DNA of 64,000 bases from Pseudoalteromonas sp. MMG010 (GTDB lineage Bacteria > Pseudomonadota > Gammaproteobacteria > Enterobacterales > Alteromonadaceae): assembly GCF_018100905.1 (NCBI RefSeq), contig NZ_JAGJEG010000001.1:496001-560000 (forward strand), in the 5' to 3' direction. Both the position numbers and the translations under genes were made by a program. Below are positions 1-8,060 of the stretch, in pieces. Numbering within the stretch: position 1 is the first letter of the stretch; each line of letters begins with the position of its first letter. The notes below the pieces were generated by a model. The model saw only the letters and a program-made list of their open reading frames with translations. It was not told the origin of the DNA and did no database searches.

Positions 1-1716
1 GATTATCTTCAATGGAGTAAAGGCCAAGCACTTTATGGTTTTAGCTTCGGACGTTTTCCTGATGGCAGCGATGCAACAAAAGTACTTTCTCCAACCGCAT
101 TAACAGCAAACGTTGAAGCAACCCATGGTCCCTTAATTATTAGCGAAGTAGTGGCTGATGATATAGACGAAGGCGCAGATTGGTTTGAGCTTTACAACAA
201 CAGCGACGATAACGTTACACTGACCGATTACACGATTATTGACGAAAGTGACGACATAGACCCAGCCAGCTTACCCGATGTAACTCTGGCACCTGGCGAG
301 TATTTAGTTGTGTATGCCATCGATGAGGAAACCAGCGGTTATTCTGTACCATTTAAATTAGGTAAAGAAGACGAATTAAGCTTAATACTCAATAACGAAA
401 CCGTTGATTACATTAGCTGGGATGAAAGCGACGTAATAGCAGGTTTTAGTTATGGTGTTAGCGACTTATCAAATGCACAAAGTAGTTGGGAAACCGACTT
501 TTTAACGCCGACTCAAGGTAGCGAAAATAGTATCGCTAATGCATTTACTCCAACCGAAGTGACAAATATATACATCACTATTAGCGACGACAACTGGAAT
601 GATATTCTCGACAATCCACTCGATGAAGAATACCACGAAGCAAGTATTACCTATAACGGAGTAACCCTTGATAGCGTCGCAATCAGAACAAAAGGAAATT
701 CTAGTTTATCGACTGTTGCTAACTCATCAAGCGACCGTTACAGCTTTAAAATAGATATAAATGAATATGTTGATGGACAAAAGTTCTTTAACTTAAAAAA
801 ATTCACGCTAAATAACTCGTATAACGACCCTTCATACATGCGTGAAGCAATTGCTTATGATTTATTAACCGAAATGGGTGTTGCAGCACCACAACATGCT
901 TACGTCAATTTTTATGTAAACGACGAGCTGTTTGGTTTTTATCTTATGGTTGAATCTATTGATGGCGAGTTTGTAGAAAACAATTTTACTAATGCCAATG
1001 GCGATTTATATAAACCAGATGGTACCGGCAGTGATTTAGTGTGGATTGATGATGATATTACCAGCTATTCCGATGCAAACTTAAAAACCAACGAAGATAC
1101 CTCCGACAATGGGGCATTTATTAACTTTGTAGAACAAATAAACGATGGCTCAAATGATTTTACCGATGTAGATAGTTTACTTAGGTATTTATCGGTCAGC
1201 GTTGCCCTATCTAACCTTGATAGTTATCAAGGGACGTTAGCGCACAATTACTATATTTATGACCAAGATGGTGTGTTTACTTTATTACCTTGGGATTTTA
1301 ACGAGTCTTTTGGTACATTTTCAATGGGATGTAGTAATAACTCAGATATAAGAGAGTTATACATTGATGAGCCAACCAGTGGCGCATTAGACGAACGTCC
1401 ACTTATCGCCAGCGCACTTGCTAATCAAGATAACCTAACCAGTTATCATGAGTACTTAACAACGTTAATTGAAGGTTCTCTATCGAGTGAGCAATTTAGT
1501 GAACGCGTTAATGAGTTAAAAGCTTTAATTAGTGAGCATGTTGCCAACGATCCAAGTGCGTTTTATAGCTACTCGCAATTTGAACAAAACTTAACATCAA
1601 CAGTCAGTGGATTTTATGGTTTAACCGATTTTATTGATTATCGCGTTGAAAATATAACTCAACAGCTTAACGGCCAGCTCCCGACTGCTGGAAATGGCAA
1701 TGGGTTTTGTAATTAA
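1..1716 (+). CDS. Lamin-tail / CotH-type protein (5' truncated by window edge)
   Basis: The reading frame is open from base 1, so the true start lies before the window; the GTG at 151 is only an internal codon. The visible part has the end of one lamin-tail-like domain (GFSFGRFPDG), a second lamin-tail domain (PLIISEV, WFELYN, about residues 43-120 from base 1) and a CotH-type domain to the C-terminus. CotH features are the conserved arginine strand IRTKGNSS, the GFYLMVESID segment, DLYKPDG, and LLPWDFNESFG, which matches the metal-binding end of CotH kinases. CotH domains are atypical protein kinases in spore coats and occur in large exported bacterial proteins with lamin-tail domains. The composition is acidic, as expected of an exported marine protein. 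The role here is unknown; an extracellular or surface location is inferred. Confidence 0.8.
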   Translation, partial: DYLQWSKGQALYGFSFGRFPDGSDATKVLSPTALTANVEATHGPLIISEVVADDIDEGADWFELYNNSDDNVTLTDYTIIDESDDIDPASLPDVTLAPGEYLVVYAIDEETSGYSVPFKLGKEDELSLILNNETVDYISWDESDVIAGFSYGVSDLSNAQSSWETDFLTPTQGSENSIANAFTPTEVTNIYITISDDNWNDILDNPLDEEYHEASITYNGVTLDSVAIRTKGNSSLSTVANSSSDRYSFKIDINEYVDGQKFFNLKKFTLNNSYNDPSYMREAIAYDLLTEMGVAAPQHAYVNFYVNDELFGFYLMVESIDGEFVENNFTNANGDLYKPDGTGSDLVWIDDDITSYSDANLKTNEDTSDNGAFINFVEQINDGSNDFTDVDSLLRYLSVSVALSNLDSYQGTLAHNYYIYDQDGVFTLLPWDFNESFGTFSMGCSNNSDIRELYIDEPTSGALDERPLIASALANQDNLTSYHEYLTTLIEGSLSSEQFSERVNELKALISEHVANDPSAFYSYSQFEQNLTSTVSGFYGLTDFIDYRVENITQQLNGQLPTAGNGNGFCN

Positions 1717-1752
1717 CGGTTTGTGCTAAACCAGGTTAACGATTTTTAATAT

Positions 1753-1783
1753 AAAGCCATAACACCATGTTATGGCTTTTTTT
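1753..1783 (+). terminator. Rho-independent terminator
   Basis: A perfect 12-bp stem (1753-1764 with 1768-1779) has a 3-base loop and a run of seven T ending at 1783. It follows the CotH gene by about 35 bases and lies between convergent genes. Confidence 0.85.
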
Positions 1784-1791
1784 AGTTACAT

Positions 1792-2469
1792 TTAATCTTT
1801 TGGATAGTTTGAAGGAAAAAAGGCTTTTTTCGCTTGTTCATCAAACTCTTTTTTAAATTCAATATCAGTACCAAGATTACGTGCACGAGCCACCGCAGGA
1901 CGACTATCAATGCTTGCAAACCAACGCTGTAAATTTGGGTAAGGCGCCAGCCCTTCTTCACCTAATACAACCGTTGCTTTATCTATCCAGCCCCATGCTG
2001 AAACATCGGCAATGGTGTATTCATCACCGACAATAAAGTCACGCCCTTCAAGGTGAGTATCTAATACTTCGTAATGACGTTGTGCTTCACGTAGGTAACG
2101 GTTAACAGCATAATCAAGGCCTTCAGGTGCCATGTGTCTAAAGTGCACCGACTGACCAGAATACGGACCTAGGCCCGAAGCAATAAACATTAACCACGAT
2201 AGCATTTCTGCACGGTCTTGTGGTTTACCCGCAAGCTTTGAATATTTCTCTGATAGGTACATTAATATTGCATTCGAATCAAATACACGTGTCTCACCAT
2301 CGACAATAGCAGGTGCTTTTGCATTTGGGTTAATCGCTTTATATTCAGGCGTATGTTGCTCACCCTTTAAGGTATCGAGGGGAACTAATTCAAACTCAAT
2401 ACCGGTTTCTTCTAAAAATAAAGCAACCTTCATAGGGTTAGGCGTATGGTGAAAGTAAAACTTGATCAT
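1792..2469 (-). CDS. Glutathione S-transferase family protein
   Basis: A 225-residue protein of normal GST length. Residues 1-78 form the thioredoxin-like N-terminal domain, with the FHHTPNPMKVALFLEE opening and the DSNAILMYLSEKY helix that usually contacts glutathione. The rest is the helical C-terminal domain with the conserved YTIADVSAWGW segment. The NPMK active-site region resembles the YfcG/Nu-type GSTs that act as disulfide-bond reductases, but the exact reaction cannot be told from sequence. It is cytoplasmic, with no signal peptide. It is divergent from the DUF1223 gene at 2648 across a 178-base spacer, and convergent with the CotH gene. Confidence 0.9.
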   Translation of the reverse strand: MIKFYFHHTPNPMKVALFLEETGIEFELVPLDTLKGEQHTPEYKAINPNAKAPAIVDGETRVFDSNAILMYLSEKYSKLAGKPQDRAEMLSWLMFIASGLGPYSGQSVHFRHMAPEGLDYAVNRYLREAQRHYEVLDTHLEGRDFIVGDEYTIADVSAWGWIDKATVVLGEEGLAPYPNLQRWFASIDSRPAVARARNLGTDIEFKKEFDEQAKKAFFPSNYPKD

Positions 2470-2647
2470 AATGATTATTCCTCAAAAAATGTACAGTGAT
2501 TAAAGCACAACTTGAGCAAGTGTTCAAAATATATTTATATCAATATTAAAAATAAAAAACGTGATACTTTTGTGATGTTTTAGTGATAGTTAATGCATTA
2601 ATTTACATTACCCTAGGCAAAATCACCTTTTATATTACGGTATCAAT

Positions 2648-3388
2648 ATGTATGTAAAAAATGCCTTTGTTATAGTGTTTTGTGTATTATCTAGTTTGGT
2701 TTTTACTGCGAAAGCCAAAACGATTTCAAGCACTTCAAACCACACTACATTTTTAGAGTTATATACCTCTGAAGGCTGTAGTAGTTGTCCACCAGCCGAA
2801 AAGTGGCTCTCAACATTTACTCATCATAAAACCTTATGGAAAGACATTATCCCTATCAATTTTCATGTTACTTATTGGGATTACTTAGGCTGGAAAGACC
2901 CATTTTCAAACGCAGAATTTAGTAAAAGGCAGCGAATTTACAATGCACTGGGGAAAAGTAACCTTGTTGCAACGCCTGGTTTTGTCATCGATGGTCGCGG
3001 CTGGCAAGGATGGTTTTATAACAAAGCGCTCCCCGTCACCTCATCACCTTACAAAGGAAATTTACACGCAAGTATAAACGATAACACGATTGCCCTTAGT
3101 TATGATGCTGCAACGGTAGATCAAAAGTTAGTCGCGCATGTAGCACTTTTAGGATTTGATGTTCATACAAAAGTACACACCGGTGAAAATGCAGGGCGTA
3201 CGTTAAAACATGACTTTGTGGTTATTGATTATCTACAAAGCGACATGCAAACCAATGGCAATATGGCATTTACTCATTTAAAACAACCACAAGTTGATAA
3301 TATAGCCACCTCAAAGCAAGCATGGGTGTTTTGGCTATCGACGCAAAACGATCCAACCGCCCTGCAAGTAGCAGGTGGTTGGCTTTAA
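2648..3388 (+). CDS. DUF1223 family exported thioredoxin-fold protein
   Basis: A 246-residue protein with a clear signal peptide (cleavage likely after AKA, about residue 23). The mature part begins with LELYTSEGCSSCPPAEK, the signature of DUF1223, a thioredoxin-like family with a CxxC pair (Cys44, Cys47). FHVTYWDYLGWKDPFS and the ATPGFVIDGR strand, with a cis-Pro-like TP, also fit the family. The function of DUF1223 is not established; a periplasmic thiol-redox or oxidative-stress role is often assumed. It stands alone, and no terminator is evident in the 24 bases before the convergent membrane-protein gene. Confidence 0.85.
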   Translation: MYVKNAFVIVFCVLSSLVFTAKAKTISSTSNHTTFLELYTSEGCSSCPPAEKWLSTFTHHKTLWKDIIPINFHVTYWDYLGWKDPFSNAEFSKRQRIYNALGKSNLVATPGFVIDGRGWQGWFYNKALPVTSSPYKGNLHASINDNTIALSYDAATVDQKLVAHVALLGFDVHTKVHTGENAGRTLKHDFVVIDYLQSDMQTNGNMAFTHLKQPQVDNIATSKQAWVFWLSTQNDPTALQVAGGWL

Positions 3389-3411
3389 TGTAACAAATAC
3401 AAGGTTTAGTT

Positions 3412-3903
3412 TTATTCTACATAAGGCATTAAGCGGCCAAAAGTAATGACACTGCTCCATAATAACAAAGACGCCCATGCCACTAAATGGGCATCTTTTG
3501 TTAACCCCTTTGAGTTAATACCTGCTCGCATTTGTGGTTTCACTCTTAGCACAAAGTACACGGTGTTTAAGCCAGCGATTAAAATCGTACTCATTTTCAC
3601 CCAAAATAAAATATTAACTAAATAGCGGTCTGAATCTCCAATTACAAACAATAGGCCCGAAACTGCATTTATTGTAAAACCAATGACTGCAAAATTTATA
3701 AACACCTCCACTCTTTCCATTGGGAGTGTTTTAGCCATGCCCACCACTCGTAAATCAACAATAAGTAACGAGCCAAACAATAAACATAAACCTAAAAAAT
3801 GTGCCATTTCTAAGGCTGGAAAAACAATCGCATTTTCCATAATAAAATGACTTAAAGCACTCGCGTTAAGCGTATCGATAACCGTCGATAATATATTATT
3901 CAT
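3412..3903 (-). CDS. Small integral membrane protein (DUF6644-like)
   Basis: A 163-residue protein with about four transmembrane segments. It starts like its neighbour's C-terminal domain: a short amphipathic region, then ALEMAHFLGLCLLFGSLLIVDLRVVGMA, and ends with WASLLLWSSVITFGRLMPYVE; the neighbour ends WTGAIIAGRLIGYMS. The ATG at 3903 is chosen because AAGGA lies nine bases upstream; the longer frame to 3963 would overlap the preceding gene. It lies 11 bases downstream of the fusion gene, so the two are surely cotranscribed, and they appear to be paralogous membrane domains. Function unknown; the pairing with a His-rich DUF6152 protein suggests a metal-related envelope role, which is inference only. 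Confidence 0.8.
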   Translation of the reverse strand: MNNILSTVIDTLNASALSHFIMENAIVFPALEMAHFLGLCLLFGSLLIVDLRVVGMAKTLPMERVEVFINFAVIGFTINAVSGLLFVIGDSDRYLVNILFWVKMSTILIAGLNTVYFVLRVKPQMRAGINSKGLTKDAHLVAWASLLLWSSVITFGRLMPYVE

Positions 3904-3914
3904 TTCATTTTTCC

Positions 3915-5654
3915 TTACGACATATAGCCAATTAAACGCCCAGCAATAATTGCCCCAGTCCAAAAAACAAGGGTGAAAACAGCTAATTTACGATGAGAAG
4001 ACCTGACTGGCTTACCCTGTTTTATTACCGTATTTACCAACCAAAGGGTTAATAAAAAGCTAATAACAACCAATAATAGTTTGATTCTAAAAGCCCAATT
4101 AAAAAATAACTCTGTGGCGCTTGATACAAATAATGCAGTACCTGAGAGTAAATTAATAATAAGTCCTAATATAGAAACTCGCCAATATGGGTACAAAGAA
4201 GCAGGTACTATTTGTGATGCAAAACCAACAACCCTAATAGCTAACATAAATGAAATACCAACTAAAACAGCCATGCCAATAGCATGAAGAGTCAGTACTA
4301 TTGGGTACCCCCATTGCGAGCTAGAAATTATTTCACCCAGCGCCGAGTGCTCTAATGTTGTTAATATTTTCATTGTCTTCGTTTTAGCAAAATTAGCACT
4401 GTGCTCATCATGCTCATCATGCTCATCATGCTCATCATGCTCATCATGCTCATCATGCTCATCATGCTCATCATGGTTATGAGAACGCTCTTCTGTTAGA
4501 TCATCACACGCATAATCTTCAAACTCATCGGTTGTAAAGCGTACTTTATCCGAACCAGTCATTGGCTCTTGTAAATAAAGAGGATCGGTTAATGTATATT
4601 CTCGGGTGAGTACCTTACCTTCGCTATCAAGGGTAAAACGTTCAACAACCGTTAATTGCTCGCTATTTTTCGCCGGTGATGGAGGCCCTCCAGGTGGACC
4701 TCGGCGAGTGTTTGTATCGTTTAATTTACCATCTCGTGGTTTTTCCCCCTCAGGCGGACCGGGTGGGCGCTCACCCATTCCTTTAGGTGGTTTTTCTATT
4801 GATAAAGGGGCCATAATCCAACCTTCATCAAACCCAGTTGTGGTTACAACTAATGTTTTACCTTCCCAATGCCCAGTTGAAAACCCAGCTCGACTAGCCT
4901 GGTAATCACTTGGTTTAGTCGTCCCATCTAAATAAATCGTCCGCTGTAAATTCATAAACCCGTATTTGAGAACAATTTTATCCGTTGTTTGCTCAATAGC
5001 GTTTACCATTAAATCAAACCACCAATCCATAATAATATTGGTCGGCTTACATTCAAATCGAGGGTTTGCCTCAGACGAAGCATTCGCAATCGCAGCCTTA
5101 CCTGCATTGGTTAACTTTGCTCGTCCGCCACCGCCGCCAGGGCGACCATTTGTAGGTCTAACCATCGCCCAATGACCATTTAAATTAGGCGAACCATCAG
5201 CAAGCTCAAGCGATCTTTGTGCAAAGCTTTCGGCTAATTTCATGGCACTTGTTTTTAAGTGTCCGTCGGCGTTAAATTCGCTATTTCGATTAGCTTTAAC
5301 ACCGTTTTCAAACGTAATAGAACGCATATAACATGTTCTCGGATCGTTTCTATCGGGCGAGCCAATAATTTCGATACGACGACCAACCTCAAACAATGAT
5401 GCAGTCCAGCCTTTACGCTTTAACAACGAACCCGATTGCAGCTCACAACGCATATTAACAACCTCACCTTGGGCTGAATAAGCGTCGAAATAAACATAAC
5501 CATGAGGATTGACTAACCTTACTTTGGTAATAGTGCCCGACAACGAGACCGATTTACTGGTATCAAATTGCCCACTACTGCCATGGTGTGCATAAACAGG
5601 TAATATACTCTGCGTACACAGTACTAATATTAAAATATAAAAAAGCCTGACCAT
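3915..5654 (-). CDS. DUF6152 domain / HDE-repeat / membrane domain fusion protein
   Basis: About 579 residues. The ATG at 5654 gives a good signal peptide ending at VYA-HHG, so it is preferred over the GTG at 5681. The order is: signal peptide; a DUF6152-type beta domain starting AHHGSSGQFD; a middle part rich in Gly and Pro; eight tandem His-Asp-Glu units at about residues 394-417; then TKTMKILTTLEHSALG and four transmembrane segments like those of the next gene. The C-terminal part begins with what looks like an old start (MKILTTLEH), so two genes may have fused through the repeat tract. His/Asp/Glu repeats commonly bind divalent metals. Its divergent neighbour is a TonB-dependent receptor. 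Metal handling in the periplasm is a reasonable guess, not shown. Confidence 0.75.
   Translation of the reverse strand: MVRLFYILILVLCTQSILPVYAHHGSSGQFDTSKSVSLSGTITKVRLVNPHGYVYFDAYSAQGEVVNMRCELQSGSLLKRKGWTASLFEVGRRIEIIGSPDRNDPRTCYMRSITFENGVKANRNSEFNADGHLKTSAMKLAESFAQRSLELADGSPNLNGHWAMVRPTNGRPGGGGGRAKLTNAGKAAIANASSEANPRFECKPTNIIMDWWFDLMVNAIEQTTDKIVLKYGFMNLQRTIYLDGTTKPSDYQASRAGFSTGHWEGKTLVVTTTGFDEGWIMAPLSIEKPPKGMGERPPGPPEGEKPRDGKLNDTNTRRGPPGGPPSPAKNSEQLTVVERFTLDSEGKVLTREYTLTDPLYLQEPMTGSDKVRFTTDEFEDYACDDLTEERSHNHDEHDEHDEHDEHDEHDEHDEHDEHSANFAKTKTMKILTTLEHSALGEIISSSQWGYPIVLTLHAIGMAVLVGISFMLAIRVVGFASQIVPASLYPYWRVSILGLIINLLSGTALFVSSATELFFNWAFRIKLLLVVISFLLTLWLVNTVIKQGKPVRSSHRKLAVFTLVFWTGAIIAGRLIGYMS
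4404..4475 (-). repeat. Eight tandem 9-bp units encoding His-Asp-Glu
   Basis: Eight exact copies of ctcatcatg on the + strand (CATGATGAG, His-Asp-Glu, on the coding strand). The unit is a multiple of three, so gain or loss of copies would keep the reading frame. The copies are identical at the DNA level, which points to recent slippage expansion. Confidence 0.97.
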
Positions 5655-5709
5655 CACAAACCCTAAAACGATAATAAACACTCTGTCAGCGGCTTAATGC
5701 AGCTTAAAG

Positions 5710-5723
5710 AATCACATGTGATT
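5710..5723. promoter_or_regulatory. 14-bp perfect palindrome between divergent genes
   Basis: AATCACATGTGATT is a perfect palindrome in the 236-base spacer between the DUF6152 fusion gene and the TonB-dependent receptor gene. Such a position suits a shared operator. It does not match the CRP consensus, whose half sites face the other way, nor a clear Fur box. The regulator is unknown. Confidence 0.35.
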
Positions 5724-5890
5724 ACATTAACATTTGAAAATGAGAATAGGAGTAGGCAAATTAGCAAACATTCCGCAATTTATATGCAAAGAATAAGTAC
5801 AGTTTTTTTGCTCGCTAAATGAGACAATTAATTGCCCCCAAGTTTTAGACTTGCTACTTTATGAAAGTTAATTAATTTATAAGGAATACC

Positions 5891-7942
5891 ATGCATTTAT
5901 CTTTTTTTATCCCTTTGGTACTAAGCATAAATGCAGTACATGCAAAGCCCCAACAAAGTATGGAGCGCATCACAACAACCGCAGCTCGCACTACCGTTAA
6001 TTCAACCCCTTTACCTGTGGTTGTTAGTAGTATTGAGCAAGCACAGTTGGATTTAATTGCCCCAACACATATCGAACAAGTGCTTAAACAGGTAGCCGGT
6101 GCCAATGTACAACACGGCAATGGTCAAGAATACTTACCAGCATTACGCTCTTCTGTGCTCTCTGGTGCGGGCGCGTGCGGTGCGATATTAACCGCCGAAG
6201 ATGGTATTCCTTTACGCGCAGCTGGGTTTTGTAATATTAACGAGCTGTTTGAAGCACATAGCGAAATGGCGCAACGTATAGAAGTATTAAAAGGTCCAGG
6301 CTCTGCTTTGTATGGCTCAAATGCAATGCATGGTGTTATCAACGTAATAACCCCCGACACCACATACAACGAACATCAACTAGGGCTTGAGTTAGGTTCT
6401 TACGGCTATAGTCGCGTAAAAGTAAGAACCGGTAAAGATATGGGCAACCAAGGAATTGGTCTCAATGCCAGTATTACTAACGATACCGGCTATCGCGATG
6501 ACGAAAGCGTAAAGCAACAAAAACTCAATCTTCGCCATCGCTACAATCAGCAAAACTTCACTTTAAATTCTGGCCTGACTTATACCAATTTAGATCAAAA
6601 AACGGCAGGTTTTATTACTGGATACCAAAGTTATAAAAATAGCGAAACAGCACAAGCAAACTTTGATCCTAATGCATTTCGTAAAGCTCAATCGTTTAGG
6701 GTGTGGTCAAAAGCAGTATGGCAAACCGATAAAAGCACACTAACAATAACCCCTTACGCACGCAGTCAAAAAATGACGTTTTTTAAACATTTTTTACCTG
6801 GCACACCGCTTGAAGAAAACAGCCAAAACGGAATAGGGATGCAATCGCTGTGGCACTATAATTACACCACCGACATTGCCTTAAATATAGGGTTAGATAG
6901 CGAATACACCCGCGCCGATTTTTTGCAGTACCAAAATGAGCCCACCGAAGGGTCGGATTTTTTAGTGGCAACCGTCCCCCAAGGTAAACATTACGATTAC
7001 GACGTTAATAGCATATTATTAGCCCCTTTTATGAGCATTGATTGGCAGTGGCAAAAACTTAAATTAAGTGTAGGTGCCCGATTTGAGCAGCTCAATTATC
7101 AATACACAAACAATATGCTAACAGGGCGTACTAAAGAAGACGGTACGCAATGCAGCTTTGGCGGCTGTCGATACTCGCGCCCACCTAGCGGTGATAACAA
7201 ATTTAGTAATTTATCACCCAAATTTGGCCTAAGTTATAAAATAAATAACGCCCATTATGTGTATGCAAATGCATCGCAAGGCTATCGAGCACCGCAAGCA
7301 AGTGAACTATATCAACTACAACGTGAGCAAAGTGTTGCTGATTTAAACCCTGAAACCGCCAATAACCTAGAGCTAGGCTTTAAAGGCAAATTTAAACAAC
7401 TAAATTACGTACTAAGTGCTTATTCAATGAAAAAGGACAACGTTATCTTTCGCGATAGTGATTTTTTTACCATAAACGATGCTAAAACCGAGCACCAAGG
7501 TATTGAACTAGAAATAAACTACCCGCTAACCCAGTCACTACAATTCGCGCTCAGTGCCACCCATGCCAATCACCGCTACCGTTACAATCAAATATTGTCG
7601 GGCATTAACATTAATGGCAACATGATAGACACCGCACCAAAAAATATTGCCAATATGCAACTTAACTGGCAACCAACAGATAACGCCACTCTCGCCCTAG
7701 AATGGCACCATGTTAGTCAATACTTTACCGATGCAGAAAATAGCCACAATTATGCCGGCCATAACCTATTAAACCTGCGCGCAGCGTGGCAATTAAATAA
7801 CCGGTTTACATTAAGTGCGCGAATAAACAATGTCGCTAACACGGCTTATGCAGATCGTGCCGATTACACCAGTTTTACCGGTGATCGTTACTTTCCCGGT
7901 AAACCCCGTAATATCGTTTTAGCAGCTAATTATCACTGGTAA
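5891..7942 (+). CDS. TonB-dependent outer membrane receptor
   Basis: A 683-residue receptor. A short signal peptide ends at VHA-KP. It is followed by a TonB-box-like MERITTTA, a plug domain (about residues 30-155, with RIEVLKGPGSALYGSNAMHGVINVIT, the classic plug signature), and a 22-strand type barrel. The last residues YFPGKPRNIVLAANYHW end in an aromatic residue, as usual for outer membrane barrels. The plug has a GAGACGAIL segment, and a CSFGGC pair lies in a loop. AAGGA sits six bases before the ATG. The receptor takes up a ligand with TonB energy; the ligand cannot be read from the sequence. The divergent His-rich membrane protein hints at a metal or metal complex, but many such receptors carry organic ligands. 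Confidence 0.9.
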   Translation: MHLSFFIPLVLSINAVHAKPQQSMERITTTAARTTVNSTPLPVVVSSIEQAQLDLIAPTHIEQVLKQVAGANVQHGNGQEYLPALRSSVLSGAGACGAILTAEDGIPLRAAGFCNINELFEAHSEMAQRIEVLKGPGSALYGSNAMHGVINVITPDTTYNEHQLGLELGSYGYSRVKVRTGKDMGNQGIGLNASITNDTGYRDDESVKQQKLNLRHRYNQQNFTLNSGLTYTNLDQKTAGFITGYQSYKNSETAQANFDPNAFRKAQSFRVWSKAVWQTDKSTLTITPYARSQKMTFFKHFLPGTPLEENSQNGIGMQSLWHYNYTTDIALNIGLDSEYTRADFLQYQNEPTEGSDFLVATVPQGKHYDYDVNSILLAPFMSIDWQWQKLKLSVGARFEQLNYQYTNNMLTGRTKEDGTQCSFGGCRYSRPPSGDNKFSNLSPKFGLSYKINNAHYVYANASQGYRAPQASELYQLQREQSVADLNPETANNLELGFKGKFKQLNYVLSAYSMKKDNVIFRDSDFFTINDAKTEHQGIELEINYPLTQSLQFALSATHANHRYRYNQILSGININGNMIDTAPKNIANMQLNWQPTDNATLALEWHHVSQYFTDAENSHNYAGHNLLNLRAAWQLNNRFTLSARINNVANTAYADRADYTSFTGDRYFPGKPRNIVLAANYHW

Positions 7943-8060
7943 AAAATATAATTTGTTGCTAAATATCTCTTTTTATCGCTAAAAAACCCAAATTTAACGC
8001 TTAAATCACTTTAATTACATGTGTTCAGATACACTTTAAAAAAAAATAAATGGAACTAAC

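Noticed and set aside
4606..4905. A 99-codon frame opposite the DUF6152 fusion gene
   Set aside because: It is a shadow of the Pro/Gly-rich coding region on the other strand, with no ribosome site or homology.
5710..5723. CRP binding site
   Set aside because: The half sites face the wrong way for TGTGA-N6-TCACA; it is kept only as an unassigned palindrome.
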